Under the pieces are notes generated by a model, which searched no databases, was not told the origin of the DNA, and saw only the letters and a list, made by a program, of their open reading frames with translations. DNA of 64,000 bases from positions 806,001 through 870,000 of the forward strand of contig NW_017264199.1 in NCBI RefSeq assembly GCF_001619985.1. Reading direction: 5' to 3'. Below, one piece after another: positions 45,936-57,908 of the stretch; positions within the stretch are counted from its first letter, which is position 1; each line of letters begins with the position of its first letter. Source of the stretch: Xylona heveae TC161. Taxonomy: Eukaryota; Ascomycota; Xylonomycetes; Xylonales; Xylonaceae. The translations under genes were made by a program, and so were the position numbers.

Positions 45936-46621
45936 ATGTCGACACTTGTACACAAGGATAACTCCTCACCGGGGTTCTCACCGGGGTTTTCACCGGCACA
46001 ATCAGGCGAGAGCGATGACAGTACAATGCAGGTAATCTGGGATTATATGGCAGGCCGCACGGGATGGTCCGAAACCCAAAAAGTAAATTCTTCATCTCAT
46101 TGTATACGAAGGCAAATTGCTGACTCAATAAATAGAATGTTCGGAGCGGGATCTTGCTTGAGGGAAGTAATCACACTCGGCTCTTAATAGAAGGCGGACG
46201 ACGTTTTATATTCCGGGACAACTTATGGCAAGAGGTGAGCAGGGGAAAGGCTCGAGTCGTTACTGAGCAGGAACTTCGTGGAAATCGGCAGCCACTTAGA
46301 GAAAAAACTCCGCAAAATACTGTGGTCGAAGAACCAACAGGTCAAGCCGCGAATCCTGTGCGAAGGCGTGCACGGCTAAAATGGGATGGGAGGTTGCCAG
46401 CTCCGATAAGAGAAGAGCCATCAGAAAGCGAAGCTGCAAAGGCAGCTGAGGTTTTGCGCCAAGCAAAGTTAGTCCATGATATCCTTGAGCAAGCATATAT
46501 CCCGTTTTCTGGAGTCAGAAGAATGCGAACTTGGGCTGGACCGACCATGGAATATGTTGATCAAGAAGAGCTGCAGAGCCTTCCCTCATCGGCAACAGAT
46601 ATAAGGCCGGGTCTCGGGTGA
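45936..46621 (+). CDS. Hypothetical protein, orphan, two exons
   Basis: Proposed exons are 45936-46082 and 46136-46621, giving 210 aa. The 53-nt intron has GTAAAT, a CTGAC branch and TAG in phase 0. The join yields SETQKNVRSGILLEGSNHTR, after which the frame stays open through a charged, probably helical stretch. The N-terminus carries a small tandem repeat (SPGFSPGFSPA) encoded by three near-identical copies of TCACCGGGGTT at about 45966-45997. Later parts include RRRARLKWDGRLPAP, an acidic/Ala helix around SESEAAKAAEVLRQAK, and TWAGPTMEYVDQEELQ. There is no signal peptide, membrane segment or family I recognise. The clean splice and the long second exon support a real gene, but expression is unproven and an upstream exon is possible. 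Confidence 0.5.
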
Positions 46622-47117
46622 ATTACGTTATTAATTGCGAGATGCACGGGAGTGCGCTTCACTTCATTCGGGGCCAATAGTTCGGACATATTATCTTCTT
46701 TTTCCTTTTTGGTTATGCGTGGAATAAGTCTATGAATAGTCAATCGAATTGATTTTATCTCTTTCAGCACTGGAGGCATAATATATATCCATATGTATTA
46801 TGGGGCAAAGCGTGACTATGAGCGTATCTTGCAGACAGAAAGTTGTAGATAATAAACATAGGTGCAAGTTGGTAGCTAAGCTTCCTACCTACCTAACTTC
46901 TACGCCGAAGGGTTTGGTGCTAGGGAGCTAATATGCAAGTTTACGTCTTATCACAGCGACCATTTGTGCAAATATCATTGCTGCCAATACTATCGTCCTT
47001 CGTCACGAACAACCAGCTGCATCAATTGTTCTTTCGCCATGCCCTCAATATTCCTATAGGATACTGTCAAACCGCTATTTATTCCTCTTACCATGAGGTG
47101 TACGATTCGTGGCGACA
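46622..47117. other. Intergenic before cft2
   Basis: About 500 bases with short CCTA-like repeats near 46884-46895. Probably the 3' flank of the orphan gene plus the cft2 promoter. Confidence 0.5.
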
Positions 47118-50100
47118 ATGTTCACTTTCACTCCTCTTCTAGGCGCACAATCTGAATCTTCGGCTTCCCAGTCCTTGCTCGAGCTTGATGGAGGTATCAA
47201 GATCTTGATCGACGTTGGATGGGATGTGACCTTCGATGTTGAGAAGCTCAAGGCGTTGGAAAAGTGAGTCTTTTTCGATCTTTCACTGGACAGCGTGATT
47301 TGGTTGGAACAATCCAAACGCGTGGCGCATGAACAAGCCTGACGAAGCTCGACGAACCAATTGATGCTCGCTGCTCCTTTGCGACTGCTGACCTTTCAAT
47401 TTTACAGACATGTACCGACGCTGTCAATTATCCTCTTGACCCATGCGACTCCTGCGCATTTGGCGGCGTTCGCTCATTGCTGCAAACATTTCCCACTATT
47501 CACCAGAATACCCATCTACGCTACTACGCCCGTGATATCCTTAGGAAGGACGCTTCTACAAGATCTCTATTCGTCTACGCCGTTGGCCTCAACGCTGATC
47601 CCGAAATCTTCACTTTCTGAGAGCTCTTATGCACTCCAATCTTCTGATCCATCCGGGAACGCCTCTGACTTCCTTCTTCACCCACCGACTGCGGACGAAA
47701 TTGCAACATACTTTTCGCATATTCATCCGTTAAAATACTCCCAACCTCATCAGCCTCTACCTTCACCATTCTCGCCGCCTCTGAACGGCCTCACGATTAC
47801 CGCTTACAATGCCGGTCACACCCTTGGCGGAACTATCTGGCACATACAGCACGGACTGGAATCCATAGTTTATGCCGTTGACTGGAATCAGGCTAGAGAA
47901 AATGTGCTCGCCGGCGCGGCTTGGCTTGGCGGTGCTGGGGCAGGCGGAAATGATGTAGTTGAGCAGCTGAGAAAGCCAACAGCATTGGTTTGTGGAAGCA
48001 CAGGCGCCCAGTCATTCTCGTTGCCAGGCGGGCGAAGGCGACGCGATGAGTTACTTTTGAACTCCATACGTGCTACTCTAAGCAAGGGAGGGACTGTTCT
48101 TATTCCAACAGACTCTAGTTCTCGCATCTTGGAATTAGCATATTTGCTTGAACATGCTTGGAGAGCAGCATCAGATGACTCTTTGAAAGGATCACGACTT
48201 TTCTTGGCAAGCAGAAAAATTGGTACTACTATGAAGTACGCAAGAAGTATGCTTGAGTGGATGGATGAAAGCATTATACGCGAATTTGAAGCCGATGATA
48301 GCAGTACTTTACCGCAGCGTCGATCAACCGCGAACAACCGACCTGAGAGGTCAATTGGACACGGTGGCAATCAGAGAGATAGTCATCACACTACAAGGCA
48401 TGCTGGGCCGTTCGACTTCAGATATCTTAAATTGTTGGAGAGAAAATCCCAGGTCGATCGGGCATTAGCAATCGAAGGCGGCAAAGTTATATTGGCGAGT
48501 GATTCATCACTGGATTGGGGCTTTTCAAGAGACGTCCTACTCAACATTGCCTCAAATAGCTCAAATCTTGTCGTTCTAACGGAGAAACATCGAAGCTCGA
48601 GCGCTGACGAACCTGATTCTTCAAGCTTGGGACGACTTCTTTATACCTGGTGGGATATAGGGAAAGGCGCTGCTGTTGCTCCTTCCAGCGAAGACATCCC
48701 CGCTCTTGTCCCTGGACAGGGACGAGAGATTCATATTAGCGAAGCCCACAGGGTTCCGCTTGAGGGACAAGAGCTTGTAATATATCAGCAGTACTTGGCT
48801 ACCCAGCGTCAGCTCCACAATATTTTGCAGTCGGAACAAGGTGCAAATCTCGACAATGCTGCTGATGCTGTCGACGATGCATCTTCAACCTCTTCGAGCT
48901 CGGAAGAATCTGAATCTGAGCATCAGGGCAAAGCTTTGAACATTTCTGCAACAATGGCCCATTCCAATCGCAATAAGCTAGGACTTTCTAATGAGGAGCT
49001 GGGAATCAACGTGCTTTTGCGCCGGCGGGATGTTCATGACTATGACGTGAGGAACAAAAGAGGCCGAGAAAAAATGTTTCCTTTTGTGGCAAAGCGACGG
49101 CGAGGTGACGAATTTGGGGAGCTTATCCGGCCTGAGGATTATCTTAGGGCTGAAGAGCGAGAGGAAGTCGACGGGCTCGAAATTCGAGGTACTGCTGCTG
49201 ATTCTGCTCAAGGACTTGGGCAAAAAAGGAAATGGGATGAGGCTACCGGAGCAAATGGATCGAAGAATCGTCGACAGCTGGATGACTCAAACAAACGACA
49301 GAGGGACGGGAAAGATGTTGGCGCAGTGAATAGCTCGGAATTGGATGCGTCGGAACACCCGGTGGGTGTGTCCTCGCTAGGCTTTGAAGATGAAGGAAGT
49401 TCCTCTGAATCTGAAGCCGACGAACCCGCTACGATCCCATCAAAACTTGCTCTCAAAACTCGCACTGTTGGTGCTAGCTTTAACGTTACATTTATCGATT
49501 TCATGGGTCTTCATGACAAGCGGAGTCTGCAGATGCTTATTCCACTTATTCAACCACGCAAACTCATCCTCGTGGGAGGCACCACAGATGAAACTTCGAC
49601 CCTCGCGGATGATTGTCGGAAATTGCTCAGCGCGAGACTGGGCGCCTCAGCAGAGATTGGCCTGGATATTTTGACACCAATTGTTGGCCAAGCTGTAGAT
49701 GCAAGTGTAGACACCAATGCTTGGGTGGTCAAACTTAGCGACACACTTGTAAGGCGCTTGCACTGGCAGAGCGTAAGAGGGCTTGGCGTCGTGACTGTTA
49801 CTGGCCGATTAGAAGCCAAAGAGTCGCCTAATCTGTCTCTGACAAGTCTCACGAAGAGACAAAAGCTGGATCGAGATAATGCAGACGATATTGCAGAGGG
49901 CGAAGATCATGGCTCGGTGAAAATGGCCAAGGAGCCGCCAACGTTAGATGTTCTTCCAGCAAGCATAGCTGCCGCCACTCGTTCTGTTGCTCAACCTCTC
50001 CACGTCGGTGATCTAAGGCTGGCTGACTTGAGGAAAATTATGCAAGCATCCGGACACCTTGCCGAGTTCAGAGGCGAAGGTACCCTGGTCATCGATGGTC

Positions 50101-50252
50101 TCGTTGCGGTTCGCAAAACTGGAACCGGAAGGATTGAAGTTGAAGGTGGAGGTTTATTCGCTCCGGGCCAGAGGTCTAGCAACATGGAAGGGAGCTTCTA
50201 TGCCGTCAAAAGGAAGATCTATGAGGGGCTTGCCGTAGTTTCCGGCGGCTGA
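47118..50252 (+). CDS. cft2: Cleavage and polyadenylation factor subunit 2 (Cft2/CPSF100)
   Basis: A subunit of the nuclear mRNA 3'-end processing complex, partner of the CPSF73 endonuclease. Exons are 47118-47263 and 47408-50252, giving 996 aa; the 144-nt intron (GTGAGT ... TTACAG) is in phase 2. The N-terminal metallo-beta-lactamase fold starts MFTFTPLLGAQSESSASQS and GGIKILIDVGWD. The zinc motif HxHxDH reads THATPAHLAAF, so metal ligands are missing, as is normal for CPSF100 and unlike CPSF73. The beta-CASP part includes NGLTITAYNAGHTLGGTIW, ESIVYAVDWNQARENVL and GGTVLIPTDSSSRILELAYL. A Ser/Asp/Glu-rich insert (about residues 515-545) precedes the RRRDVHDYDVRNKRGREKMF segment. The C-terminal domain holds HDKRSLQMLIPLIQPRKLIL and ends SFYAVKRKIYEGLAVVSGG. 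Confidence 0.95.
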
Positions 50253-50841
50253 ATCATCAGTCAGCTTCCAAGTCTCGAACATAGCAAACCGCGGCTTGAA
50301 AACCTTAATGCATCAAAAGCACAATTACTGGATATTACAACATCGTGGTTCGAAATTACAATCAGCATTTTTTGGAATCAAATGGATCAGGCCTGTTTCT
50401 TTTGCAAACTTTTCATGACTGCCAAACAATGTTCCATTTACAGTGAATGGCAGTCCGTTTGCAGTTTGTATCTGGGCGGTCATGAGCTGTGTATATTTTG
50501 GGGCACACCATTCATGTCTTCAACCCTGAATGTTTTCACCCGTGACCCTCTTTTCTCCTTTTAGTCCCACGTCACTCTCAACAGGGGTCAATATCCATAC
50601 ATTTATAGCCCAGACTTCGCTTCATCATGATTCACACTCTCGGTCTGCCTTATTAAAGCCGCCTTGCCTGCCCATTCTTCATTCCCATTTCCATAGCTGT
50701 CATTTGGGTACTCCACTGACGTGTTACCGCTCTACTTTTACGCCACTTAAGCCGTCTTCCATTTACCGCGAGCCGCACTTTTTGGGTTTTCTTGCATCTT
50801 TGGAACAGTTCAGGGCCTCCACTTATTATTTCAACTCCCTT
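50253..50841. other. Intergenic between cft2 and the next plus-strand gene
   Basis: 589 bases. The downstream reading frame is open from an ATG at 50530, but that stretch (Ser/His/Pro-rich, with no pattern) looks like leader rather than protein. Confidence 0.45.
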
Positions 50842-51444
50842 ATGGCGAAAATTCCCCCGTACGGTTGGTCGACAAATAACAACTACATGAACGTCATGGG
50901 AACCCCTTCAGCACCTTCGTTTGGCTATGGTGCCCTTCCTTTCTCGTTCTACTCCGCAGGATGCGTCTTTCCACAGCCCCTCTATCCTTCTCCTGTGCCA
51001 CCTTTTGCAGCGCTTCCAGAGATTCCGCAGCCTCCAAAACCAGTAGCTGAAAATCTCCTTCCACCCGGAATCGATCTCGAGGAAACACCCATCGATGGCA
51101 GCGCCAACTATTTGTTTCCCAAGAAGCATACTCTCATTCATGTCGTGCTTGGAAATCACCATCCATGGGAAAAGCCAGGGCAGGAATTTAATTTTGCCAT
51201 TATGCGAGTTCCTACTTCAATGACTGTCAAGGACGTGATCCATCAGTTGGGCGCCACGACGGGTGACAATGCGAAGAATGGCATTACTGAGGTACTTGAA
51301 CTAGGAGATGGAAGGTGGCTGAAGGGCATCTCGTTTTTCGCTGCAGATAAAAAATCCGAAAAGCCCATTGCTGACTTTGGCTGGGACGAGAAAAGGGGTC
51401 CCGGTGGTCTCTCTCCAATTTGGCTTGCAGTTCACCGGGCTTAG
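50842..51444 (+). CDS. Conserved uncharacterised fungal protein
   Basis: A single-exon gene of 200 aa if translation starts at MAKIPPYGWSTNNNYMN (50842). An in-frame ATG 104 codons upstream (50530) would add an unstructured segment and is less likely. Residues 1-90 are rich in Pro, Tyr, Phe and Gly. Residues about 90-200 form a compact domain with PKKHTLIHVVLGNHHPWEK, MTVKDVIHQLGA, GITEVLELGDGRWLKG and an ending PIWLAVHRA. I recall this GDGRWLKG domain as widespread in filamentous ascomycetes without an assigned function. The arrangement of strands and a helix (LIHVVL, FNFAIMRVP, VKDVIHQL) resembles a ubiquitin-like fold, but that is inference. No signal peptide or membrane segment. Confidence 0.78.
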   Translation: MAKIPPYGWSTNNNYMNVMGTPSAPSFGYGALPFSFYSAGCVFPQPLYPSPVPPFAALPEIPQPPKPVAENLLPPGIDLEETPIDGSANYLFPKKHTLIHVVLGNHHPWEKPGQEFNFAIMRVPTSMTVKDVIHQLGATTGDNAKNGITEVLELGDGRWLKGISFFAADKKSEKPIADFGWDEKRGPGGLSPIWLAVHRA

Positions 51445-52471
51445 TGAGGCCCCGACAGCCCTAATATCGACAACTTGATACGATCGGTTGGGAAGGATGA
51501 CGCTCAAGGGACACTTTCAGTTGCGTTTGATCTTTTTCTTGTTTTCTTTTTTTTTTCTTCCGGGTTTTGAAACTGTCACTTTCGTAAAGTTTTACGGTTT
51601 TCGGTCTTTTCTTCCCTTTTTCTTATGTGCAATAAGTTATCTACTTTACTGGGCGTTGAGTTTTGGATTCGCAATTTTGCATATTGTTCGCACAACCCTA
51701 TTGTTTTCCCTATCTTACCGAATATTAGAGGCGTCGCAATACAGAATGGAGTTATAAACTATTATCTATCTTGAAGAAGTCGAAAGGTTCATGCTACAGG
51801 GATCTTTAATGTAGTGCAAACAGAAGCTTCCCGTAGGCTTGTTCTGCATAGTAAATGAATCTAGCCTCTTCGACGTGATCGACAGCAAGTCAAACTCCTT
51901 GTTTTTGATTGACTATCAATCGTGCCTCCCACGGCCAACCACGTAATTATTCAAGAATTTCGACATTGAGTGGGTTTTTACATTGCGGTGTATAAGGTAT
52001 TCAAATCCACACCGTTGGACAGATACAGTATTTCACACCTACCCAAGATGGCGATGGTCTACTTACCGGGCTAAAGGCCAACGGGCAGTTGCCCCTGCCG
52101 CTAAGCCAAACCCCGTATCTCGTGCCGACGACTTGGTCCGATAGTGATACAACGTACCGACTGCACATTATTTAATCTTCTCCGCAGCGGAGAAGTCGGT
52201 TACGTTTTATTCGGCCTATCTCTAACTAATTTGGGCCACTTTCTTATCTGGAAGCTCAATTGATAGTGAGTATCCTGACTGCAAATCATATTGGGGTAAA
52301 GAAGGCAATTATATAGCGCTGGTCGCCAGGAAAATGAAGATCTACTTGGTGGAATTTGACACTGTTATATGAGCAAGGCACCTTGAGCTTTTAAGGCTCA
52401 AATTCTTGATCAACGTCGTTCTTCAACAAGATTGACATTGAAGCTCGTCGACAAACTTTCGACTGTGCGAA
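51445..52471. other. Intergenic upstream of copper amine oxidase
   Basis: About 1 kb. A T-rich stretch at 51530-51640 is probably the 3' untranslated region of the upstream gene. The right third carries GATA-type sites listed separately. No gene seen. Confidence 0.5.
52139..52266. promoter_or_regulatory. Four HGATAR sites upstream of the amine oxidase
   Basis: CGATAG at 52139-52144, reverse-strand AGATAG at 52216-52221, reverse-strand AGATAA at 52244-52249, and TGATAG at 52261-52266. HGATAR is the binding site of AreA/Nit2 GATA factors that switch on nitrogen-scavenging genes. About one such site is expected by chance in this length. Confidence 0.4.
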
Positions 52472-54783
52472 ATGAGTGCCGCAATCCACCCGCTCGCTCC
52501 TCTGAGCGCGAGCGAAATCGTCACCGGTTCTAAGCTCATCAAGGAACTGTACCCGGCCGAAACCGATATCCACTTCAAAGCTATTACCCTTGCAGAGCCT
52601 GCAAAGCAAGAAGCTATACCTTTCCTAAACGCTGAACATAACGGAAAGCCACTTCCTACAATCCATAGAAGAGCCTTCGTATGCTACTATATTCGGAATA
52701 CAGTAAGCACGATGGTTCAGAATGAAACGCCGGTTCTTGACTGATTCATACTCGCACTTCAGAATAAGCTCCATGAAGCTGTAGCGAATCTCTCGCTGAA
52801 AAGGGTCGAGAGCAATGTGCGATTGGGCCCTAATGTCCACAGTTCGGCGGACGGGGAGGAAATTATCGCGGTCGAGAAAGTTGCGTTAGCCGATGAAGGC
52901 GTCAAGGCTGAGATTCGCAAACTTCACCTTCCCGCGGGCACTGTGGTCATTTGTGATCCTTGGATTTATGGTAAGACGCCATGTCACTTCTTGTGTTGTA
53001 ATATGCTGATAGCCTGGAGGTTCAAACGGCATCGATGACGATAATCGAATGTATCAGTGCTTTCTTTATATGCGAGACCCGTTTAACTCTTCGGAGGCAG
53101 ACTCCAATCATTATGCTTTGCCCCTTGCAATTTCTCCGGTCGTTGATACCGTGACAATGCGCGTTAGCAGGATAGACCATCTACCAACGGGGGCTGATAA
53201 CACTGTCAAACCGACAGTGCCTTATAAGTTGAAGCCTGCAAACGAGTATATTCCAGAGGCTCAGGTGCTCCGTACTGATCTCAAGCCTCTAAATGTCGTC
53301 CAACCGGATGGCGCAAGTTTCAAAGTGTCTAAACAAGAGACCAGCTCAGTCATCGATTGGCAGAAATGGAGATTTCGCGTTGGTTTTAACCAGAGGGAGG
53401 GGATGGTTCTGTATGATGTGAGTCATGACTATAACATGTCGTTCGCCATTTTTATTCTGACGCGGGGGACTAGGTACGCTACGATGATCGCAGTCTATTC
53501 TACCGTTTGTCTCTCTCCGACATGAACATTCCATACGCGGATCCACGAACTCCCTTCAATAGAAAAGCAGCATTTGACCTCGGCGACGCCGGAGCTGGCA
53601 TCATGGTAAGGTTTGGTCTTTTAGAGAAGAGCTTCATTTCACTAATCATAGAATTTTCCAGGCGAACAATCTCAAATTAGGGTGTGACTGTCTCGGCTCA
53701 ATTTATTATCTGAATGCAGTGCTTTCTGATGATAAAGGTGGGACTATCAATATGGACAATGTCGTATGCATTCATGAACAAGACGCCGGCATTGGTTGGA
53801 AGCACACCAACTACAGAACTGGACGAGCAGTCGTTGTTCGAAACAGAGAGCTTGTGCTACAGAGGTAGATTTTTCGACCCATGAATTTGATAGGCACTCC
53901 GCTCACTTCGTGTTTTAGTATCATCACTGTTGCAAATTACGAGTATATCCTGGCATTTATATTCAACCAAGCGGGAGAAATTACATATGAGGTTCGGGCT
54001 ACTGGAATTCTCAGCACGCAGCCCCTAGATGACGGCGTCGAGGTGCCGTGGGGCACTGTGGTGCACCCAGGTGTCTTGGCCGCTCATCACCAGCATATTT
54101 TCTCCCTTCGCCTAGACCCAGCCCTGGACGGATATGATAATAGACTGGTGTATGATGAAGCTCACGCCATGGCCCCGTCTGATTTCAATCCGCTTTCCGT
54201 GGGATACTACACGAAAGAGACCGTCGTCGAGAAGTCTGGTGGATACGACGTAGACGTGGATAAGAACCAGATCTTCAAGATTCAAAACGCAGCTGTAAAA
54301 AATCCAGTAAACGGCAAGCCAGTTGCTTATAAGATCATGGCTCCACCATTCCAGAAGATGCTAGCTCTGAAAGAAAGCTTCCACTACAAGCGAGCAGAAT
54401 TCGCGGACCGTTCTATATACGTCACACAATACCGCGATGGCGAGCTATACGCTGGAGGCAAATATACCAATCAGTCCCGCGGTGGTGCTGGTGTACGGGC
54501 CTGGGCCGACCGAAAGGACAACGTCAAGGACACCGATATTGTTGTCTTCGTCCAATTTGGGATCAATCATATTCCAAGGATTGAGGACTTTCCAGTCATG
54601 CCTTGCGAAATCTTAAAGGTGCACTTGAAGCCAGTGAACTTTTTCACTAAGAACCCGGCTCTAGACGTACCGCCCTCTGTTCAGTCATTTAATAAATCCG
54701 ACCTACTCTCAGAGGCACATCACCAAGCGACCTCTACTCTCAAGGTCGACGAAGATTCGTCATGTTGCTCAAGCAAACTCTAG
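52472..54783 (+). CDS. Copper amine oxidase with peroxisomal SKL tail
   Basis: Oxidises primary amines to aldehydes, releasing ammonia and hydrogen peroxide, with copper and topaquinone. Six exons: 52472-52702, 52763-52970, 53020-53417, 53474-53605, 53662-53864 and 53919-54783, giving 678 aa, the usual length. Introns of 60, 49, 56, 56 and 54 nt are GT-AG and every join keeps frame. The topaquinone precursor Tyr is in TVANYEYI just after intron 5. Copper ligands are the HQH of AAHHQHIFSLRLDP and the His of GINHIPRIEDFPVMP. The substrate-side region has LYDVRYDDRSLFYRLSLSDM and GDAGAGIM, with the probable catalytic-base Asp in PFNRKAAFDLGD. The protein ends SSCCSSKL, a type 1 peroxisomal signal, placing the H2O2 producer beside catalase. 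An amino-acid permease lies 3 kb downstream. Confidence 0.96.
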
Positions 54784-55913
54784 ATTTTATGTTTTCCTCT
54801 CTATATGGTATTGTTTTGGTATTGAATTCAGCATTTTACTTTCATTCTTTTGTTCTACATCAAGCATGAAGTTTCCACTGTTTACTATTCGAGGAATGCC
54901 GAATAAACTAGAGAGCTAGAAGCTTTCCTTTTTGATATTTAGGAAATAAACTATCCAGGCTAGAAAGCCCGTGAAAGGTTTCTTTCGCTTAGTTTGACCG
55001 AATTTGACAAAGCTTGCAATCATGAAGAAAGTGTTTTGAGCGAAACCTCTGATGGTACAGGAGAGAAGTGGCGCCTCGGCAGACGGATGATCAGCCTTGT
55101 CGTGGTATCAATAGCAAAAAGCCAGCTGCTGGCATTAACGTCGATCAACTCGTTCGAAACCGAAAAGAGGTATATGCAGACGCACGTTGATATATATGGA
55201 ATGACCCCGCATTCCGGTGGGTACAATGATCTTCAATTGGTCTTACGAAGCACAATAACGTCAGCTAAACAGCAGCCTCAATCCATGACAGGCTTGAAGA
55301 TTTGCTGACCATGGACGCGTCAATTTGATCTCATTTCAAGAGATTCTCCTGGGGAACTGCCAATAACTGTGGAAGACAGCTGGAAGTACAACAATTCACT
55401 GATTCGCCTGTCAACTTGGCTCTAGATCGGTCCTTTTCTGTTTGCTGATAGAGAGGGGCGCGAGCAGACAGGGGCATCCGATTGATGTTTTCTTCTTCCT
55501 GGCTCAAAGAGAGGAGTGAGTCTTCTTTGGATTCCTCGAGTCGTACAGCATTTTCTTGTCCGACGCGATCTCGCTAGGAACGCCTTCCCTTCTGCCCTTT
55601 GACTCATGCATCCACAAAATGACTGAGGATCTTCGTTAAGGAAGATATCGCGATAAGAAAATCATGCCGCGGTCAAATTGCCATCCACATATATGATAAA
55701 GACAAGGCTGAGTGATCGTCCAATTATTCAGGACGCGGGCCGATTCAGGCGGGAGCTAAGCACACAGTGATGCCCAATCTAAATTGCAGGTAATTGTACA
55801 AGCCATGATGGAGTGTATCGACAGGGGGGGGGCCTCCTCATGTGAGGATGATCGTTTCTCTGAAACAGGCAGTTTGACAATATGACTGCTAGCTCAACAT
55901 TCATTTGGGGGAG
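54784..55913. other. Intergenic after amine oxidase
   Basis: About 1.1 kb. A frame of about 100 codons at 54994-55308 has no domain and no usable ATG context. No convincing gene seen. Confidence 0.4.
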
Positions 55914-56440
55914 ATGCTTAGCGACAAAAGACGTGGCCAGAAGAGATTGGAAATTACTAGCCGAGCACATCATACAGTTGTCTTTTCCTTCAGGGGCATC
56001 GGAAAAGCCCAGGTAGTTGCCTTTACTTTCTTGGGTACGTTATTCATCATGGGCCATGAGGCGGTACAATATTCGAACATTCTGATTCGGCTTCATTGTG
56101 AAGTATGTTGGTGCAAGAAGCAGGAAAATTGCAGGCTTAGCCTCAACAATTGACAGTCGAAAGTGATAGGACGAAAATGACTTTTGTTTCTTAGGTTGCA
56201 ATAGAGACGCTCCAGGGCGGTCTGCTGACGTTGCTCACCGCCATGAATAATAATCTCACAGTGATACGGTCATCATACTCTGATACGAATAGGTCAGTAG
56301 CAGCTTTTTGGAAGAGCGTTAGGGAGTTTAAGCGAGCTCTCGACGCCTTCTCCATCGCCTTGGACCCCAGTGAGTTGCCATGGGTCTACATGCGGCTCCA
56401 CGGACAGTTTAATGAGGTTTGGGAAAGGTTTTGGTTTTAG
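55914..56440 (+). CDS. Possible orphan gene or gene remnant, two exons
   Basis: Proposed exons are 55914-56102 and 56195-56440, giving 144 aa. The 92-nt intron has a consensus GTATGT donor and a T-rich TTAG acceptor, and joins LIRLHCE to VAIETLQGGLLTLL in phase 0. The second part reads as a plausible soluble helical protein (AAFWKSVREFKRALDAFSIA, then MRLHGQFNEVWERFWF). The first exon overlaps another open frame from an ATG at 55881, so the true start and the number of upstream exons are uncertain. I recognise no family. It may be a fragment of a longer gene or a chance structure. Confidence 0.28.
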
Positions 56441-57908
56441 TGATCCACCAAATTACGGGGTCCTGGATACGATAACGAGACGTCAAGGTCCTCTTTTTGA
56501 TACTGGGCGGGACCACCTAACTTACATTGGATACCCACTTTAACAGAGACCAATGGGGCAACTCAAGTGTCGACTCCGTTCCAGGTACAGTGCTCTCGTT
56601 AAACTTATACCTAATAATACCGCAAAATGATTGACATCACAGAGTAGTGTTTATGAATTGAGACCCCCCAAAAAAAAAAGAAATAGAATCGTTGATAACA
56701 ATTCCTGTCAGGAGATTATGAACCCCATTGCACAAGCCTAGATGGACGCAAGCACACGAGCCTTTATGCACCCTCACCATGTTCGAAAACCCTTGTACCA
56801 TAGAAGCGGGCGCGAACAGATCCTTACGTTATAAGGTTCCTGAGCAAGGGGGTCACCTAAGCTGGTCGTGCCGTATCGTTGGGGTGATGCAATGAAATTA
56901 CAGTTCAGGCATTGTACCCGTACTTCTGACGGCCATGCTGGCAGCTGCCAATATACTTACGACCAATGAGGGGTGTCTACTCAAAGATCCTAGTTGCGGA
57001 CATAGAAGGGATGAACTTTCTTTTTCGAGCCAATTGATCTGTGGCAGGGTTGACAGCGAAACACGTTTCTCCGGGATATGCAATTCTCGACTCGACTTGT
57101 TGACGATCATCATTTTCCTGGTCGCGTTGTCAGATGAGACCGGGATTTGTAGGCTGCACTCTTCTGCCGCCACAAAATCGTCGTTTGCCATTTCTTTCCC
57201 TGTGCGACGTCAGGGCGTCCGAATTCTTCCTTCGTCAAAGAAGCTTTCCCCGGTGCGATTGAGTTCGGCCCACAAACCCGGTCGGTGGTGATGCTGGCTT
57301 CAATTACACTCTCTGGAGTTCTGACCTAGTTTTTTAAACCATTTCCGCGCCCCTGCCCACGTTTCAATCTATTAAAGCAACCCAATCAGATCTGACGCGT
57401 CCCCAAGTGGCACGGCAAATCATTCCGCTTCAGTTTAGGTTCCGAGATTTTGGGTTGGGCGACTCCCTCTAGCTCCTCCGCCTCGACTGCGCCTGTACGG
57501 AGACAATCCAAAGGCATATCATTCTTTCCAACGGCGCGGGGCTCCCCCCTCGACTGCCGCATTGCAAGCGAAGCCAAGATCACCAGATGCTCAATGGTAA
57601 ACCGACTAGGACACATGGTGGGCTAGCCAATCCAGCAGCTATCACAACTCTGCTTCCGCGGCCTTAGGTCTTGCAGTAGCTGCGGGACTGGGGATTGCTG
57701 CTCCGGCGAGCCATTCAATGGCCGATGCATAAGCTGATCAGTGAATGACCTGCAAGTATATATGTAATTTTCTCCTCCTCTATAACATGTCGTCTCGTCC
57801 ACTTGTTCAATTCCCCCTCTGCCGTTTTGTCGGTACTTTTTTGTTTCGTCACAAAACACAATCCTTTTCTCGGACGTCTCTATGTGACCCTCCGGCTATA
57901 GAGAAATT
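56441..57908. other. Intergenic upstream of amino-acid permease
   Basis: About 1.5 kb. An A run lies at 56671-56680. Overlapping open frames on both strands at about 56900-57290 show no domain. The permease promoter and leader should be at the right end, with one TGATAG (reverse strand) at 57639-57644. Confidence 0.4.

Noticed and set aside
50530-50841. N-terminal extension of the 200-aa conserved protein from an upstream ATG.
   Set aside because: The added 104 residues are Ser/His/Pro-rich without pattern, while MAKIPPYGWS at 50842 starts the part that looks conserved.
56898-57291. Opposing frames of 97 and 118 codons.
   Set aside because: Neither has a recognisable domain or clear start context; mutual overlap suggests chance opening.
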